Below are positions 7,766-14,958 of a stretch of DNA of 19,625 nt, in pieces. The stretch is from Flavobacteriaceae bacterium UBA4439 (GTDB taxonomy: Bacteria > Bacteroidota > Bacteroidia > Flavobacteriales > Flavobacteriaceae), in contig DGPN01000061.1 in the NCBI GenBank assembly GCA_002390455.1, positions 20,546 to 40,170 on the forward strand. Reading direction: 5' to 3'. The translations under genes and the position numbers were made by a program. Under the pieces are notes generated by a model. It worked only from the letters and a program-made list of their open reading frames with translations. It was not told where the DNA came from and made no database searches. Every line of letters begins with the position of its first letter. The stretch's first letter is position 1.

Positions 7766-8100
7766 TGTCTTTATTTTTTAATCAGGTATATGCAGTAGTT
7801 CAAAAGATTCCGCCGGGGAGGGTCACTTCCTATGGTGCCATCGCCCGTTATTTGGGTCATCCCCAGAGTGCTAGAATGGTAGGTTATGCCATGAACGCCG
7901 CCCATCAGAAACCCGAGGTTCCTGCCCATCGCGTGGTCAATCGCAATGGCTTATTGACTGGAAAGCACCATTTCCCAGGATCCAAATTGATGCAACAACT
8001 CCTTGAAAACGAAGGGATTTCAGTAAAAAATGATCAAATCATTGATTTCAAAGACTTTTTTTGGGATCCCAATTCGACCCTTCCACCCTTCGAAATCTAA
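7765..8100 (+). CDS. Alkyltransferase-like protein (ATL, MGMT family, Cys replaced by Ala)
   Basis: A 111-residue single-domain relative of O6-alkylguanine-DNA alkyltransferase. The helix-turn-helix region is recognisable (KIPPGRVTSYGAIARYLG, 14-31; ARMVGYAMNAA with the probable nucleotide-flipping Arg37). The active-site motif PCHR reads PAHR (residues 53-56), so Ala54 stands where the methyl-accepting Cys should be, and the protein cannot dealkylate DNA by the normal suicide reaction. Family knowledge: ATLs bind O6-alkylguanine, flip the base and recruit nucleotide-excision repair. It overlaps trmB by one base. Confidence 0.88.
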   Translation: MSLFFNQVYAVVQKIPPGRVTSYGAIARYLGHPQSARMVGYAMNAAHQKPEVPAHRVVNRNGLLTGKHHFPGSKLMQQLLENEGISVKNDQIIDFKDFFWDPNSTLPPFEI

Positions 8101-8103
8101 ACT

Positions 8104-8133
8104 TTTGTTTCCGAGCAGATTAGAGTATATTTG
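8104..8133 (+). promoter_or_regulatory. Promoter for the mrp Fe-S operon
   Basis: TTTG at 8104-8107, an 18-base spacer and TATATTTG at 8126-8133: a full match to the Bacteroidota consensus, with about 20 bases of leader before the chosen ATG at 8160. Confidence 0.65.
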
Positions 8134-8159
8134 TAATCGAAAAAATAAGTTTGCTGGAG

Positions 8160-9287
8160 ATGAAACTGAACAAGCAAGAGGTGGTGCAAGCCTTGAAAAC
8201 AATCACCGCACCGGGAGCAGGAGAAAACTTGATTGACAGCAAGGCAGTATCCAACATTATGGTCTTTGGAGACGAAATCGACCTCGATGTTCGTTTGACC
8301 AATCCCAGCCTACAAGCCCGAAAAAAATTAGAGGTCACCATTTTGGAAGTGCTTCATCAAAAAGTTCATCCCAAGGCCAAAATCAAAATCAACATTAAAG
8401 TAGATACTCCAGCTCCAACGGCACCCATCAAGGGTCAACCAATACCCGGTATCGATTCCATTATTGCCATTTCTTCCGGAAAAGGGGGCGTTGGAAAATC
8501 TACCGTAACGGCCAATCTAGCGGTTACACTCGCCCAAATGGGTTGTAAAGTTGGAATTTTGGATGCCGACATCTACGGTCCTTCCATACCCACCATGTTT
8601 GATCTCGAGGGCAAAAGACCCTTATCGGTCAATGTCGATGGCAAATCCAAGATGGCACCCGTAGAAAATTACGGTGTCAAGATACTGTCCATCGGATTTT
8701 TTACACAACCCAACCAAGCGGTGGTTTGGCGTGGACCAATGGCGGCCAAGGCCCTCAATCAAATGATTTTTGACGCCGACTGGGGAAACCTAGACTTTTT
8801 ACTCATCGACCTTCCTCCCGGTACTGGCGACATTCACCTCAGTATTGTACAGTCCCTTCCCTTGAATGGGGCAGTGGTGGTCAGTACTCCCCAAAATGTG
8901 GCACTGGCAGATGCCAAAAAAGGAATCGCCATGTTTACCCAACAAAGCATAGATGTCCCAGTTTTGGGCATCATAGAAAATATGGCCTATTTTACCCCCG
9001 AGGAATTGCCCGACAACAAATATTATATTTTCGGGAAGCAAGGGGCAGAAAATTTGGCCGCTGACAAAAACGTACCCTTCCTCGGTGCTTTGCCATTGGT
9101 GCAATCAGTGAGAGAAGCGGCCGATGTGGGAAGACCTGCCGCATTGCAGGAGGCCACGCCCATCCAGCAGACCTTTACCGAGGTCACCCAAAACTTGGTG
9201 ACACAATTATTGAAAAGAAACACCACCTTACCTCCAACCAAGGCCGTAGCCATCACCAATATGGTGGGTTGCGCTGCCATAAAATAA
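8160..9287 (+). CDS. Mrp/ApbC-family Fe-S cluster carrier ATPase
   Basis: A P-loop ATPase thought to carry Fe-S clusters to target proteins. With the ATG at 8160 it is 375 residues long; a TTG at 8151 is in frame but the ATG sits better. Residues 1-80 form a MIP18 (DUF59) domain; the deviant Walker A SSGKGGVGKST is at 105-115, then LDADIYGPSIP and LLIDLPPGTGDIHLS. The usual CxxC near the C-terminal third is absent: after ENMAYFTPEE the sequence continues without cysteines to IFGKQG. It begins a four-gene unit with nifU-like, fnr-like and ferredoxin genes (gaps of 5, 3 and 0 bases). Confidence 0.92.
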   Translation: MKLNKQEVVQALKTITAPGAGENLIDSKAVSNIMVFGDEIDLDVRLTNPSLQARKKLEVTILEVLHQKVHPKAKIKINIKVDTPAPTAPIKGQPIPGIDSIIAISSGKGGVGKSTVTANLAVTLAQMGCKVGILDADIYGPSIPTMFDLEGKRPLSVNVDGKSKMAPVENYGVKILSIGFFTQPNQAVVWRGPMAAKALNQMIFDADWGNLDFLLIDLPPGTGDIHLSIVQSLPLNGAVVVSTPQNVALADAKKGIAMFTQQSIDVPVLGIIENMAYFTPEELPDNKYYIFGKQGAENLAADKNVPFLGALPLVQSVREAADVGRPAALQEATPIQQTFTEVTQNLVTQLLKRNTTLPPTKAVAITNMVGCAAIK

Positions 9288-9292
9288 TACAA

Positions 9293-9538
9293 ATGGATAC
9301 ACAACAAATAGAAGAGAAAGTACTGATGGCATTGGAAGAGATACGCCCTTTTTTAGCCTCTGACGGCGGGGATATTTCTTTAGTTTCTATTGAAAACGAC
9401 AAAAAGGTAAAGGTAAAACTCCACGGCGCCTGTGTTTCCTGTACTGTCAATCAAATGACCCTCAAGTCGGGGGTAGAGATGACCATCAAAAAATACGTTC
9501 CTCAAATCGAGGAAGTTGTCAGTGTAGACCCTGCCTAG
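9293..9538 (+). CDS. NifU C-terminal-like Fe-S scaffold
   Basis: An 81-residue NifU C-terminal-type domain that can hold or transfer Fe-S clusters. It carries GACVSCTVNQMTLKSGVE with C47 and C50 as cluster ligands and the DGGDISL segment at 24-30. The ATG at 9293 was chosen over an upstream in-frame TTG (9269) because the TTG lies inside mrp and adds residues foreign to the family. It is 5 bases after mrp and 3 bases before the reductase gene. As a stand-alone domain it probably works as a carrier with Mrp. Confidence 0.92.
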   Translation: MDTQQIEEKVLMALEEIRPFLASDGGDISLVSIENDKKVKVKLHGACVSCTVNQMTLKSGVEMTIKKYVPQIEEVVSVDPA

Positions 9539-9541
9539 CCC

Positions 9542-10594
9542 ATGATCAAAACGGACATCATCATTATTGGAGCCGGGCCTACCGGTTTGTTTGCCGTCTT
9601 TGAAGCAGGATTATTAAAGCTAAAATGCCATTTGATCGACTCCTTGCCCAAAGCTGGAGGGCAGTGTGCCGAAATCTATCCCAAAAAGCCCATCTATGAC
9701 ATCCCTTCCCGTCCCGAAATTTTGGCGGGCGACTTGGTCGATCAGTTGATGAAACAAATCCAACCCTTTCAACCTGGATTTACTTTGGGAGAAACCGCCC
9801 AAGAAATCCAAAAACAGGAAGATGGCAGTTTCGTAGTTACCACCAACAAGGGAACCCAGCACCAAGCTGCTGTTGTTGCCATTGCTGGAGGCTTAGGGAC
9901 TTTCGAACCCCGAAAGCCCGACTTGGCCAACTTGGCAAAATGGGAGGACAAGGGAGTGGACTATATCATCCGTGAGCCCGAAAAATATCGCGACAAAAAA
10001 ATACTCATTGCAGGAGGAGGGGATTCCGCATTGGACTGGACAATCGTATTGGCAGAAGTTGCCCAAAGTGTTACTTTGGTGCACCGTCGCAACGAATTTA
10101 GAGGAGCACTCGACTCGGTAGAAAAAGTTCAAGCCCTCAAAGACCAAAACAAAATCAAACTCATCACCCCTGCCCAAGTCTCCGCTTTGGAGGGCGAGAA
10201 GTACTTGACGGGTGTAACGATTAGTCAAGAAGCAACTTCGGTTACACAGCCGGTAGATTATTTTATTCCCCTTTTTGGATTGACCCCCAAACTAGGCCCC
10301 ATTGCACAATGGGGATTGGAAATTGAAAAAAACGCCATCAAAGTGGACAACAGTCTCGACTATCAAACCAATATCCCTGGTATTTACGCCATAGGCGATG
10401 TCAATACCTATCCCGGAAAACTCAAACTCATTCTTTGCGGCTTCCACGAAGCTACCCTGATGTGCCAAAGTGCTTTTAAGCGCATCTATCCAAATAAAAG
10501 AAACGTCCTCAAATACACCACTGTAAGTGGGATTAGTGGATTTGACGGCAGCCGAAAAGAAGCTCAAAAATCTACCATTAAAACCATCGAATAA
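9542..10594 (+). CDS. Ferredoxin-NAD(P)+ reductase, thioredoxin-reductase-like
   Basis: A 350-residue flavoprotein. The FAD-binding GAGPTG is at residues 10-15, with AGGQCAEIYP, DIPS and AGDL as in ferredoxin-NADP reductases of the thioredoxin-reductase-like (YumC) type. The NADPH motif is IAGGGDSALDW followed by LVHRRNEFR, and the second FAD motif is YAIGDVNTYPGKLKL, then CGFHEA. The redox-active CxxC of thioredoxin reductase is missing, which separates it from that family. It ends exactly one base before the ferredoxin start, so the two form an electron-transfer pair delivering NADPH electrons to ferredoxin. Confidence 0.92.
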   Translation: MIKTDIIIIGAGPTGLFAVFEAGLLKLKCHLIDSLPKAGGQCAEIYPKKPIYDIPSRPEILAGDLVDQLMKQIQPFQPGFTLGETAQEIQKQEDGSFVVTTNKGTQHQAAVVAIAGGLGTFEPRKPDLANLAKWEDKGVDYIIREPEKYRDKKILIAGGGDSALDWTIVLAEVAQSVTLVHRRNEFRGALDSVEKVQALKDQNKIKLITPAQVSALEGEKYLTGVTISQEATSVTQPVDYFIPLFGLTPKLGPIAQWGLEIEKNAIKVDNSLDYQTNIPGIYAIGDVNTYPGKLKLILCGFHEATLMCQSAFKRIYPNKRNVLKYTTVSGISGFDGSRKEAQKSTIKTIE

Positions 10595-10909
10595 ATGGAC
10601 ATTAAAATCACCGTAATTGACCGATCTGGCAAAGCCCATCAAATCGAGGCTCCCACCGATATGGCCATGAATCTTATGGAAGTCTGTAAAGCCTATGAAT
10701 TGCCTGTGGAGGGGACTTGTGGCGGTATGGCCATGTGTGCCTCTTGCCAGTGTTATGTATTGAGTGATCATAATTTAGAGGAGAAAAGTCCCGACGAAGA
10801 AGCCATGTTGTCCGAAGCTTTCCACGTTAAGGAAAATAGTCGTTTGGGCTGTCAAATTCCCATGCATAAAAAACTAGAGGGACTAAAAGTCGAACTGGCT
10901 CCAGAATAA
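10595..10909 (+). CDS. Adrenodoxin-type [2Fe-2S] ferredoxin
   Basis: A 104-residue ferredoxin. The cluster ligands follow the ISC/adrenodoxin pattern C-x5-C-x2-C-x34-C: C42, C48, C51 and C86, within GTCGGMAMCASC and NSRLGCQIP. An extra Cys53 lies just after the third ligand. It starts directly after the reductase stop with no gap, so it is the natural partner of that reductase and probably feeds electrons to Fe-S assembly by the upstream Mrp/NifU-like proteins. Confidence 0.95.
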   Translation: MDIKITVIDRSGKAHQIEAPTDMAMNLMEVCKAYELPVEGTCGGMAMCASCQCYVLSDHNLEEKSPDEEAMLSEAFHVKENSRLGCQIPMHKKLEGLKVELAPE

Positions 10910-11063
10910 ATTTCTGAACTCATTCGGTTAGCCCCTCGTTTCGTGTAGGAAAATTCCTCTAATTTTAGAGTATCCCTCGTTAACAATTCATCTCAAATAA
11001 CCCTCCTCTTGGAAATAATTGCACGGTTTTAAAAACCTAAAGGGCGAGTCCTACACTTTAAAT

Positions 11064-11474
11064 TCAACCTAGTTTTTGGAAAACCCAACCATTCAAACAC
11101 CCTGCGACACCGAAGTAAACTAAGTTCCATACTGCATCGACTAAAGTGCCCTGAATATCAAGTAATTCCATGGTGCCTAGCATCACCATATTGATCCCCA
11201 GTCCTACAAAAAGACCGAGTAAAGCCCCAAATTTAAAGCCACTTTGGAGGTTGTAATTCCCTTTTGCCCAATTTCCGTATAACAACGATAAGAGGTAGGA
11301 CTCTACCATAATACCAAGGATGATAAAGTTCATTTCTCCCGAAATACCAGAGGGCATATTCACATAATGTTGTGAGAAAAAATCTGTGGCCAAACTTTCG
11401 TAAAAAATCCAACCACTAAAGAATAAAAAGATAAAACCAACAATAGTTCCTGTTAAGGTTGCTTTGGATAACAT
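11064..11474 (-). CDS. Unknown four-helix membrane protein
   Basis: A 136-residue protein with four predicted transmembrane helices (about 5-27, 47-66, 80-101 and 113-132), a Gly-rich third helix (GALLGLFVGLGIN) and short loops. A first extra-membrane loop carries FFSQHYVNMPSGISGEMN. It resembles in outline the small membrane families DUF1761 and DUF2177, but I cannot assign it. It lies 29 bases downstream of TspO on the same strand and is probably co-transcribed with it. No function can be given. Confidence 0.75.
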   Translation of the reverse strand: MLSKATLTGTIVGFIFLFFSGWIFYESLATDFFSQHYVNMPSGISGEMNFIILGIMVESYLLSLLYGNWAKGNYNLQSGFKFGALLGLFVGLGINMVMLGTMELLDIQGTLVDAVWNLVYFGVAGCLNGWVFQKLG

Positions 11475-11503
11475 GATATTTTAGATTTGGTTGTAATATC
11501 AAT

Positions 11504-11986
11504 TTACAAAAAATTGAGTAGAACAATTCCTGCATTGAGAAAAGAGGCAAAAACAACCCAAATCAAATAGGGATATAGCAACCGTGTTGCTGTCAGATCA
11601 ACGACTCTGAACTGTTGTATGGTTCTGACAATCAAAAACAGCAGTACAACAATCACCACCATTGCCCCGATCGGATTTCTCAATCCGAAGAAAACCAAGG
11701 ACCAAAGTCCGTTAACCAAGAGTTGGAATCCAAAGTGGTAGACGGCTGTTTTGACCCAACGGTGATGAATACCATAATTCCACACCCGTCCCACGGCAAT
11801 CCCCATCAACAGATAAAGCACTGTCCATACGGGGGCAAAAATCCAATTCGGTGGGTTAAAAAAAGGTTTTTCCAAGGTCGTATACCACGTATTGACGGAA
11901 CTTTGTGTGGCCTGACCCGCCAAAAAGCCCAACGACATAGAAACGAGCACACCACCGACAATGGATAAAAGCAATTTCCTTTTCAT
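11504..11986 (-). CDS. tspO: TspO/MBR family protein
   Basis: A 160-residue five-helix membrane protein. Family signatures are clear: KPFFNPPNWIFAPVWTVLYLLMG, then NGLWSLVFFGLRNP, and LLYPYLIWVVFASFLN near the end. Bacterial TspO binds porphyrins and related tetrapyrroles and is linked to oxidative and light stress responses. The ATG at 11986 is chosen; a TTG two codons upstream (11992) is in frame but less likely. It is divergent from mvaD with a gap of 69 bases. Confidence 0.93.
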   Translation of the reverse strand: MKRKLLLSIVGGVLVSMSLGFLAGQATQSSVNTWYTTLEKPFFNPPNWIFAPVWTVLYLLMGIAVGRVWNYGIHHRWVKTAVYHFGFQLLVNGLWSLVFFGLRNPIGAMVVIVVLLFLIVRTIQQFRVVDLTATRLLYPYLIWVVFASFLNAGIVLLNFL

Positions 11987-12041
11987 CTTCAAAACTAATC
12001 ATTTTCAGTCGGCTATATTTTTTTCCACCCCGGCCATCAAT

Positions 12042-12049
12042 TATCTTTG
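12042..12049 (+). promoter_or_regulatory. -7 promoter element directly before mvaD
   Basis: TATCTTTG matches TAnnTTTG and ends 6 bases before the ATG at 12056. At the usual spacing the transcript would start at or within a few bases of the start codon. No clear -33 TTTG. Confidence 0.45.
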
Positions 12050-12055
12050 TAATCC

Positions 12056-13126
12056 ATGAGTACAAAATCATTTGTTTTCGATGTCCCCGTAGAGGGGCAT
12101 TACCAAACCCAATGGCAGGCACCCAGTAATATTGCCTTGGTCAAATATTGGGGAAAACACGGGCAGCAACTGCCCCTAAACCCCTCCATCAGCTTTACCC
12201 TTTCCCAATGTGTGACCCAAACGGCGGTAAATTTTTCCCCGAGAGGAGGAGAAGAGGAGGCATTTGACTTTTTGTTTGATCAAAAAAAGCAAGTCGAGTT
12301 TCATCCCAAAATACAGCAGTTTTTGGAACGCATCAAGCCTTTTTTTCCAGCTTTGGAAGGCTATCACTTGTCGATTTCCAGTCATAATTCTTTTCCCCAC
12401 AGTAGTGGTATTGCCTCTTCTGCCGCTGCCATGGCGGCTTTGGCCCTTTGTGTTGTGGATTTTGAAAAACAGTTTCACCCCGATTGGAGTAGGGAAGATT
12501 TTTTACAAAAAGCCTCTTTTTTAGCTCGATTGGGCTCGGGAAGTGCAGCCAGAAGCATTACGGGACCGCTCATGGTTTGGGGGCAAAGCGAAGCTTTTCC
12601 AAAAAGCAATGATCACTTCGCCATTGCGCCCGATGTGGAATGGCACCCCATTTTCCAAGATTATCAAGACACGGTTTTGATTGTCGACAAAGGAAAAAAG
12701 AAAGTGAGCAGCACCTTGGGTCACGGACTGATGCAGGGACATCCTTTTGCAGCCCAACGCTTTGAACAAGCCCATAGCCATCTCGAAAAGCTTAAATCTG
12801 CACTTACCACCGGCGACCTTGAGCATTTTATAGATCTGACCGAAGCCGAGGCACTTACCCTACACGCCATGATGATGACCTCCAACCCTCGTTTTGTATT
12901 GATGCAACCCAATACCTTGGCCATCCTACATAAAGTAGTGGACTATAGGTCGCAAACCAACCGCCCCCTCTGTTTTACCCTCGATGCGGGAGCCAATGTT
13001 CACCTCCTTTATCCACGCCAAGACCGCAGTCCAATTATGGATTTTATCCAAAAGGAGTTGCTTATTCATTGCCAACAAGGACAATACATTCAAGATCAAG
13101 TGGGAAATGGTTCCAAAAAAATTTAG
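12056..13126 (+). CDS. mvaD: Diphosphomevalonate decarboxylase
   Basis: Converts mevalonate diphosphate to isopentenyl diphosphate with ATP, the last step of the mevalonate route. At 356 residues, of normal length. Motifs: APSNIALVKYWGK (22-34), the GHMP phosphate loop PHSSGIASSAA (114-124), GSGSAARSITGPLMVWG, and the catalytic Asp in FTLDAGANVHLL (D310). It opens a four-gene operon with a GHMP kinase, a UbiA prenyltransferase and a pseudouridine-synthase homologue, with gaps of 9, 4 and 7 bases. Confidence 0.95.
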   Translation: MSTKSFVFDVPVEGHYQTQWQAPSNIALVKYWGKHGQQLPLNPSISFTLSQCVTQTAVNFSPRGGEEEAFDFLFDQKKQVEFHPKIQQFLERIKPFFPALEGYHLSISSHNSFPHSSGIASSAAAMAALALCVVDFEKQFHPDWSREDFLQKASFLARLGSGSAARSITGPLMVWGQSEAFPKSNDHFAIAPDVEWHPIFQDYQDTVLIVDKGKKKVSSTLGHGLMQGHPFAAQRFEQAHSHLEKLKSALTTGDLEHFIDLTEAEALTLHAMMMTSNPRFVLMQPNTLAILHKVVDYRSQTNRPLCFTLDAGANVHLLYPRQDRSPIMDFIQKELLIHCQQGQYIQDQVGNGSKKI

Positions 13127-13135
13127 ATTAGTACT

Positions 13136-14065
13136 GTGAAAGGACCATTATTTTTTGCAAAAATTCTACTCTTTGGAGAATATGGGATCATCAAAGACTC
13201 CAAAGGGCTTTCCATCCCTTATAATTTTTTTAGGGGAACCCTGAAATGGGCCGAGGAAGAAACCAAGGCTACCCGTAATTCTCACCAAACCTTATGTGAC
13301 TATACCGAATACCTCAAAGGATTGCCCGAAGATTTACTGCGTTTGGATTGGGAATCCCTTCAGGCCGATTTGGATCAGCGCCTTTATTTCGACAGCAGTA
13401 TCCCTCAGGGTTATGGAGTGGGCAGTAGTGGAGCACTGGTAGCCGCTTTTTACGATCGTTATGCGGTGGAAAAAATCTCTCCCCATGACGATTTGACTCC
13501 TGAGAAACTCAGTCATCTTAAAACTATTTTTGCGGCTATGGAATCCTATTTCCACGGTCAGTCCTCGGGTTTGGATCCCCTCAACAGCTATTTGAGTTTA
13601 CCCCTGCTGATTCACTCCAAGGACAAAATCGAAACCACTGGAATCCCCGCACAAAATGCCCAAGGCAAAGGGGCTGTTTTTCTCATTGACAGTGGGAGCA
13701 GCGGTGCCACCGCACCCATGGTTTCTCTCTTCTTGGAAAACATGAAAGAAGAAGGGTTTCGTAAGATGATGCGCGACGAGTTTGCACAAATGACCGACCG
13801 CTGTGTGGATAATTTTCTCAAAGGCAACCTCAAATCTCTTTTGGGCAATATGAAATCTCTGTCGGCTTTGGTTTTGCAATACTTTAAACCCATGATCCCA
13901 GCCGAATTTCATGAGCTGTGGAAAAAGGGACTGGAAACCAATGCATACTACCTAAAGCTTTGTGGTTCGGGAGGGGGCGGCTATGTACTTGGATTCACCC
14001 AAGATCTGGAGACGGCCCAAAAGGCACTCCAAGGCCACCGACTCGAAGTGGTTCACTACTTCTAG
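13136..14065 (+). CDS. GHMP kinase, probable mevalonate kinase
   Basis: A 309-residue GHMP-superfamily kinase starting at GTG 13136. The N-terminal ILLFGEYGIIKDSKGLSIPY is the substrate-side motif of mevalonate kinases, PQGYGVGSSGALVAA (90-104) is the ATP loop, GQSSGLDPLNS follows, and LCGSGGGGYVLGF is the C-terminal motif. It should phosphorylate mevalonate; the place next to mvaD supports this over phosphomevalonate or galactokinase activity, but substrate is inferred. It lies 9 bases after mvaD. Confidence 0.88.
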   Translation: MKGPLFFAKILLFGEYGIIKDSKGLSIPYNFFRGTLKWAEEETKATRNSHQTLCDYTEYLKGLPEDLLRLDWESLQADLDQRLYFDSSIPQGYGVGSSGALVAAFYDRYAVEKISPHDDLTPEKLSHLKTIFAAMESYFHGQSSGLDPLNSYLSLPLLIHSKDKIETTGIPAQNAQGKGAVFLIDSGSSGATAPMVSLFLENMKEEGFRKMMRDEFAQMTDRCVDNFLKGNLKSLLGNMKSLSALVLQYFKPMIPAEFHELWKKGLETNAYYLKLCGSGGGGYVLGFTQDLETAQKALQGHRLEVVHYF

Positions 14066-14069
14066 CCCC

Positions 14070-14951
14070 ATGAAGCCCCCCAAGTCTCTCAATTCTTTTT
14101 TGATTTCTCTCTTTGGACTTTTTGCCGTAGTAAGGGGCTACAACATCGCCCTGCTGATCGCCGCACAATACCTCAGTTCCCTCTATATATTGGTTCCCCA
14201 CCGGTCTTTTTGGTCGGTAATGCTCGATCCCCATCTCTTCGCATTGGTTTTGGCCACCGCCTTTTCAACCGCAGCAGGATTCATCATCAACAATTTTTAC
14301 GATGCCGAAAGAGACCGTATCAACCACCCCCAAAAATACCTGTTAGAACACCTCATTTCCCTGAGAACTCAGTTGTTGCTCTATTTTTTGCTCAACGGAG
14401 CTTCCCTGGTGGCAGCAGGGTTTGTCTCCTTTAAGGCACTGTTGTTTTTCGGTTTTTTTATTTTAGCCATTTGGGGCTATAGCAGCAGTCTCAAAAGACT
14501 GTTTTGGATCAGTAACATCATCGCCTCGGCATTGGTGGTTTTCCCCTTTTTTGCCATTACCCTATATTTTAAAAACTTTCAATGGCTGATCGTTGATCAT
14601 GCACTCTATCTGTATTTTGTGATCTTGATCCGGGACATTGTGAAGGATTTGGTAAACTACAAAGGCGACTGGGTGACTTCCTTCCAAACCCTACCGATTG
14701 TATTTGGACACAAGACCACCAAAATCATCCTTTCTATTCTGATATTATTGACCTATTTACCGATTTACCGACTCATTGACAGTGGATTGGGGCTTATGGT
14801 TTACTACTATTACTGGAGTGTGGTTTTTTTGGTTATTGTAGGGATATTCCTCTGGTGGGGATCAACGCAAAAAACGTACCTTTGGCTTCACAATTTGCTC
14901 AAGGCCCACATCTTTTTGGGGGTATTGGGAATCTATTTTATGTACAAATAA
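14070..14951 (+). CDS. UbiA-family prenyltransferase (geranylgeranylglyceryl-phosphate type)
   Basis: A 293-residue polytopic membrane prenyltransferase. The first Asp-rich motif is NNFYDAERDRINHP (74-87, D78 and D82) and the second is RDIVKDLVNYKGDW (D189 and D193), the two Mg-diphosphate sites of UbiA enzymes; several hydrophobic helices surround them. Close Bacteroidota relatives are usually annotated as geranylgeranylglycerol-phosphate geranylgeranyltransferase, an archaeal-type lipid enzyme, but quinone or other acceptors remain possible. The ATG at 14070 is used; upstream in-frame codons overlap the kinase gene and read as shadow sequence. It consumes the isoprenoid product of the operon. 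Confidence 0.85.
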   Translation: MKPPKSLNSFLISLFGLFAVVRGYNIALLIAAQYLSSLYILVPHRSFWSVMLDPHLFALVLATAFSTAAGFIINNFYDAERDRINHPQKYLLEHLISLRTQLLLYFLLNGASLVAAGFVSFKALLFFGFFILAIWGYSSSLKRLFWISNIIASALVVFPFFAITLYFKNFQWLIVDHALYLYFVILIRDIVKDLVNYKGDWVTSFQTLPIVFGHKTTKIILSILILLTYLPIYRLIDSGLGLMVYYYYWSVVFLVIVGIFLWWGSTQKTYLWLHNLLKAHIFLGVLGIYFMYK

Positions 14952-14958
14952 GAAAGTC

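Noticed and set aside
9542..10594. Thioredoxin reductase
   Set aside because: The redox CxxC is absent and the sequence pattern and ferredoxin neighbour fit ferredoxin-NADP reductase.
10292..10771. A 159-residue minus-strand frame across the reductase and ferredoxin genes
   Set aside because: It is the antisense shadow of two well-identified genes.
10943..11056. Inverted pair GTGTAGGA / TCCTACAC plus short hairpins (10957-10970, 11025-11037) as a miniature transposon or terminators
   Set aside because: The arms are only eight bases, there is no target duplication, and the hairpins lack T-tracts; chance is likely.
13962..14069. Longer N-terminus for the UbiA protein
   Set aside because: It lies within the GHMP kinase gene and reads as basic, non-family sequence; the ATG at 14070 fits operon spacing.
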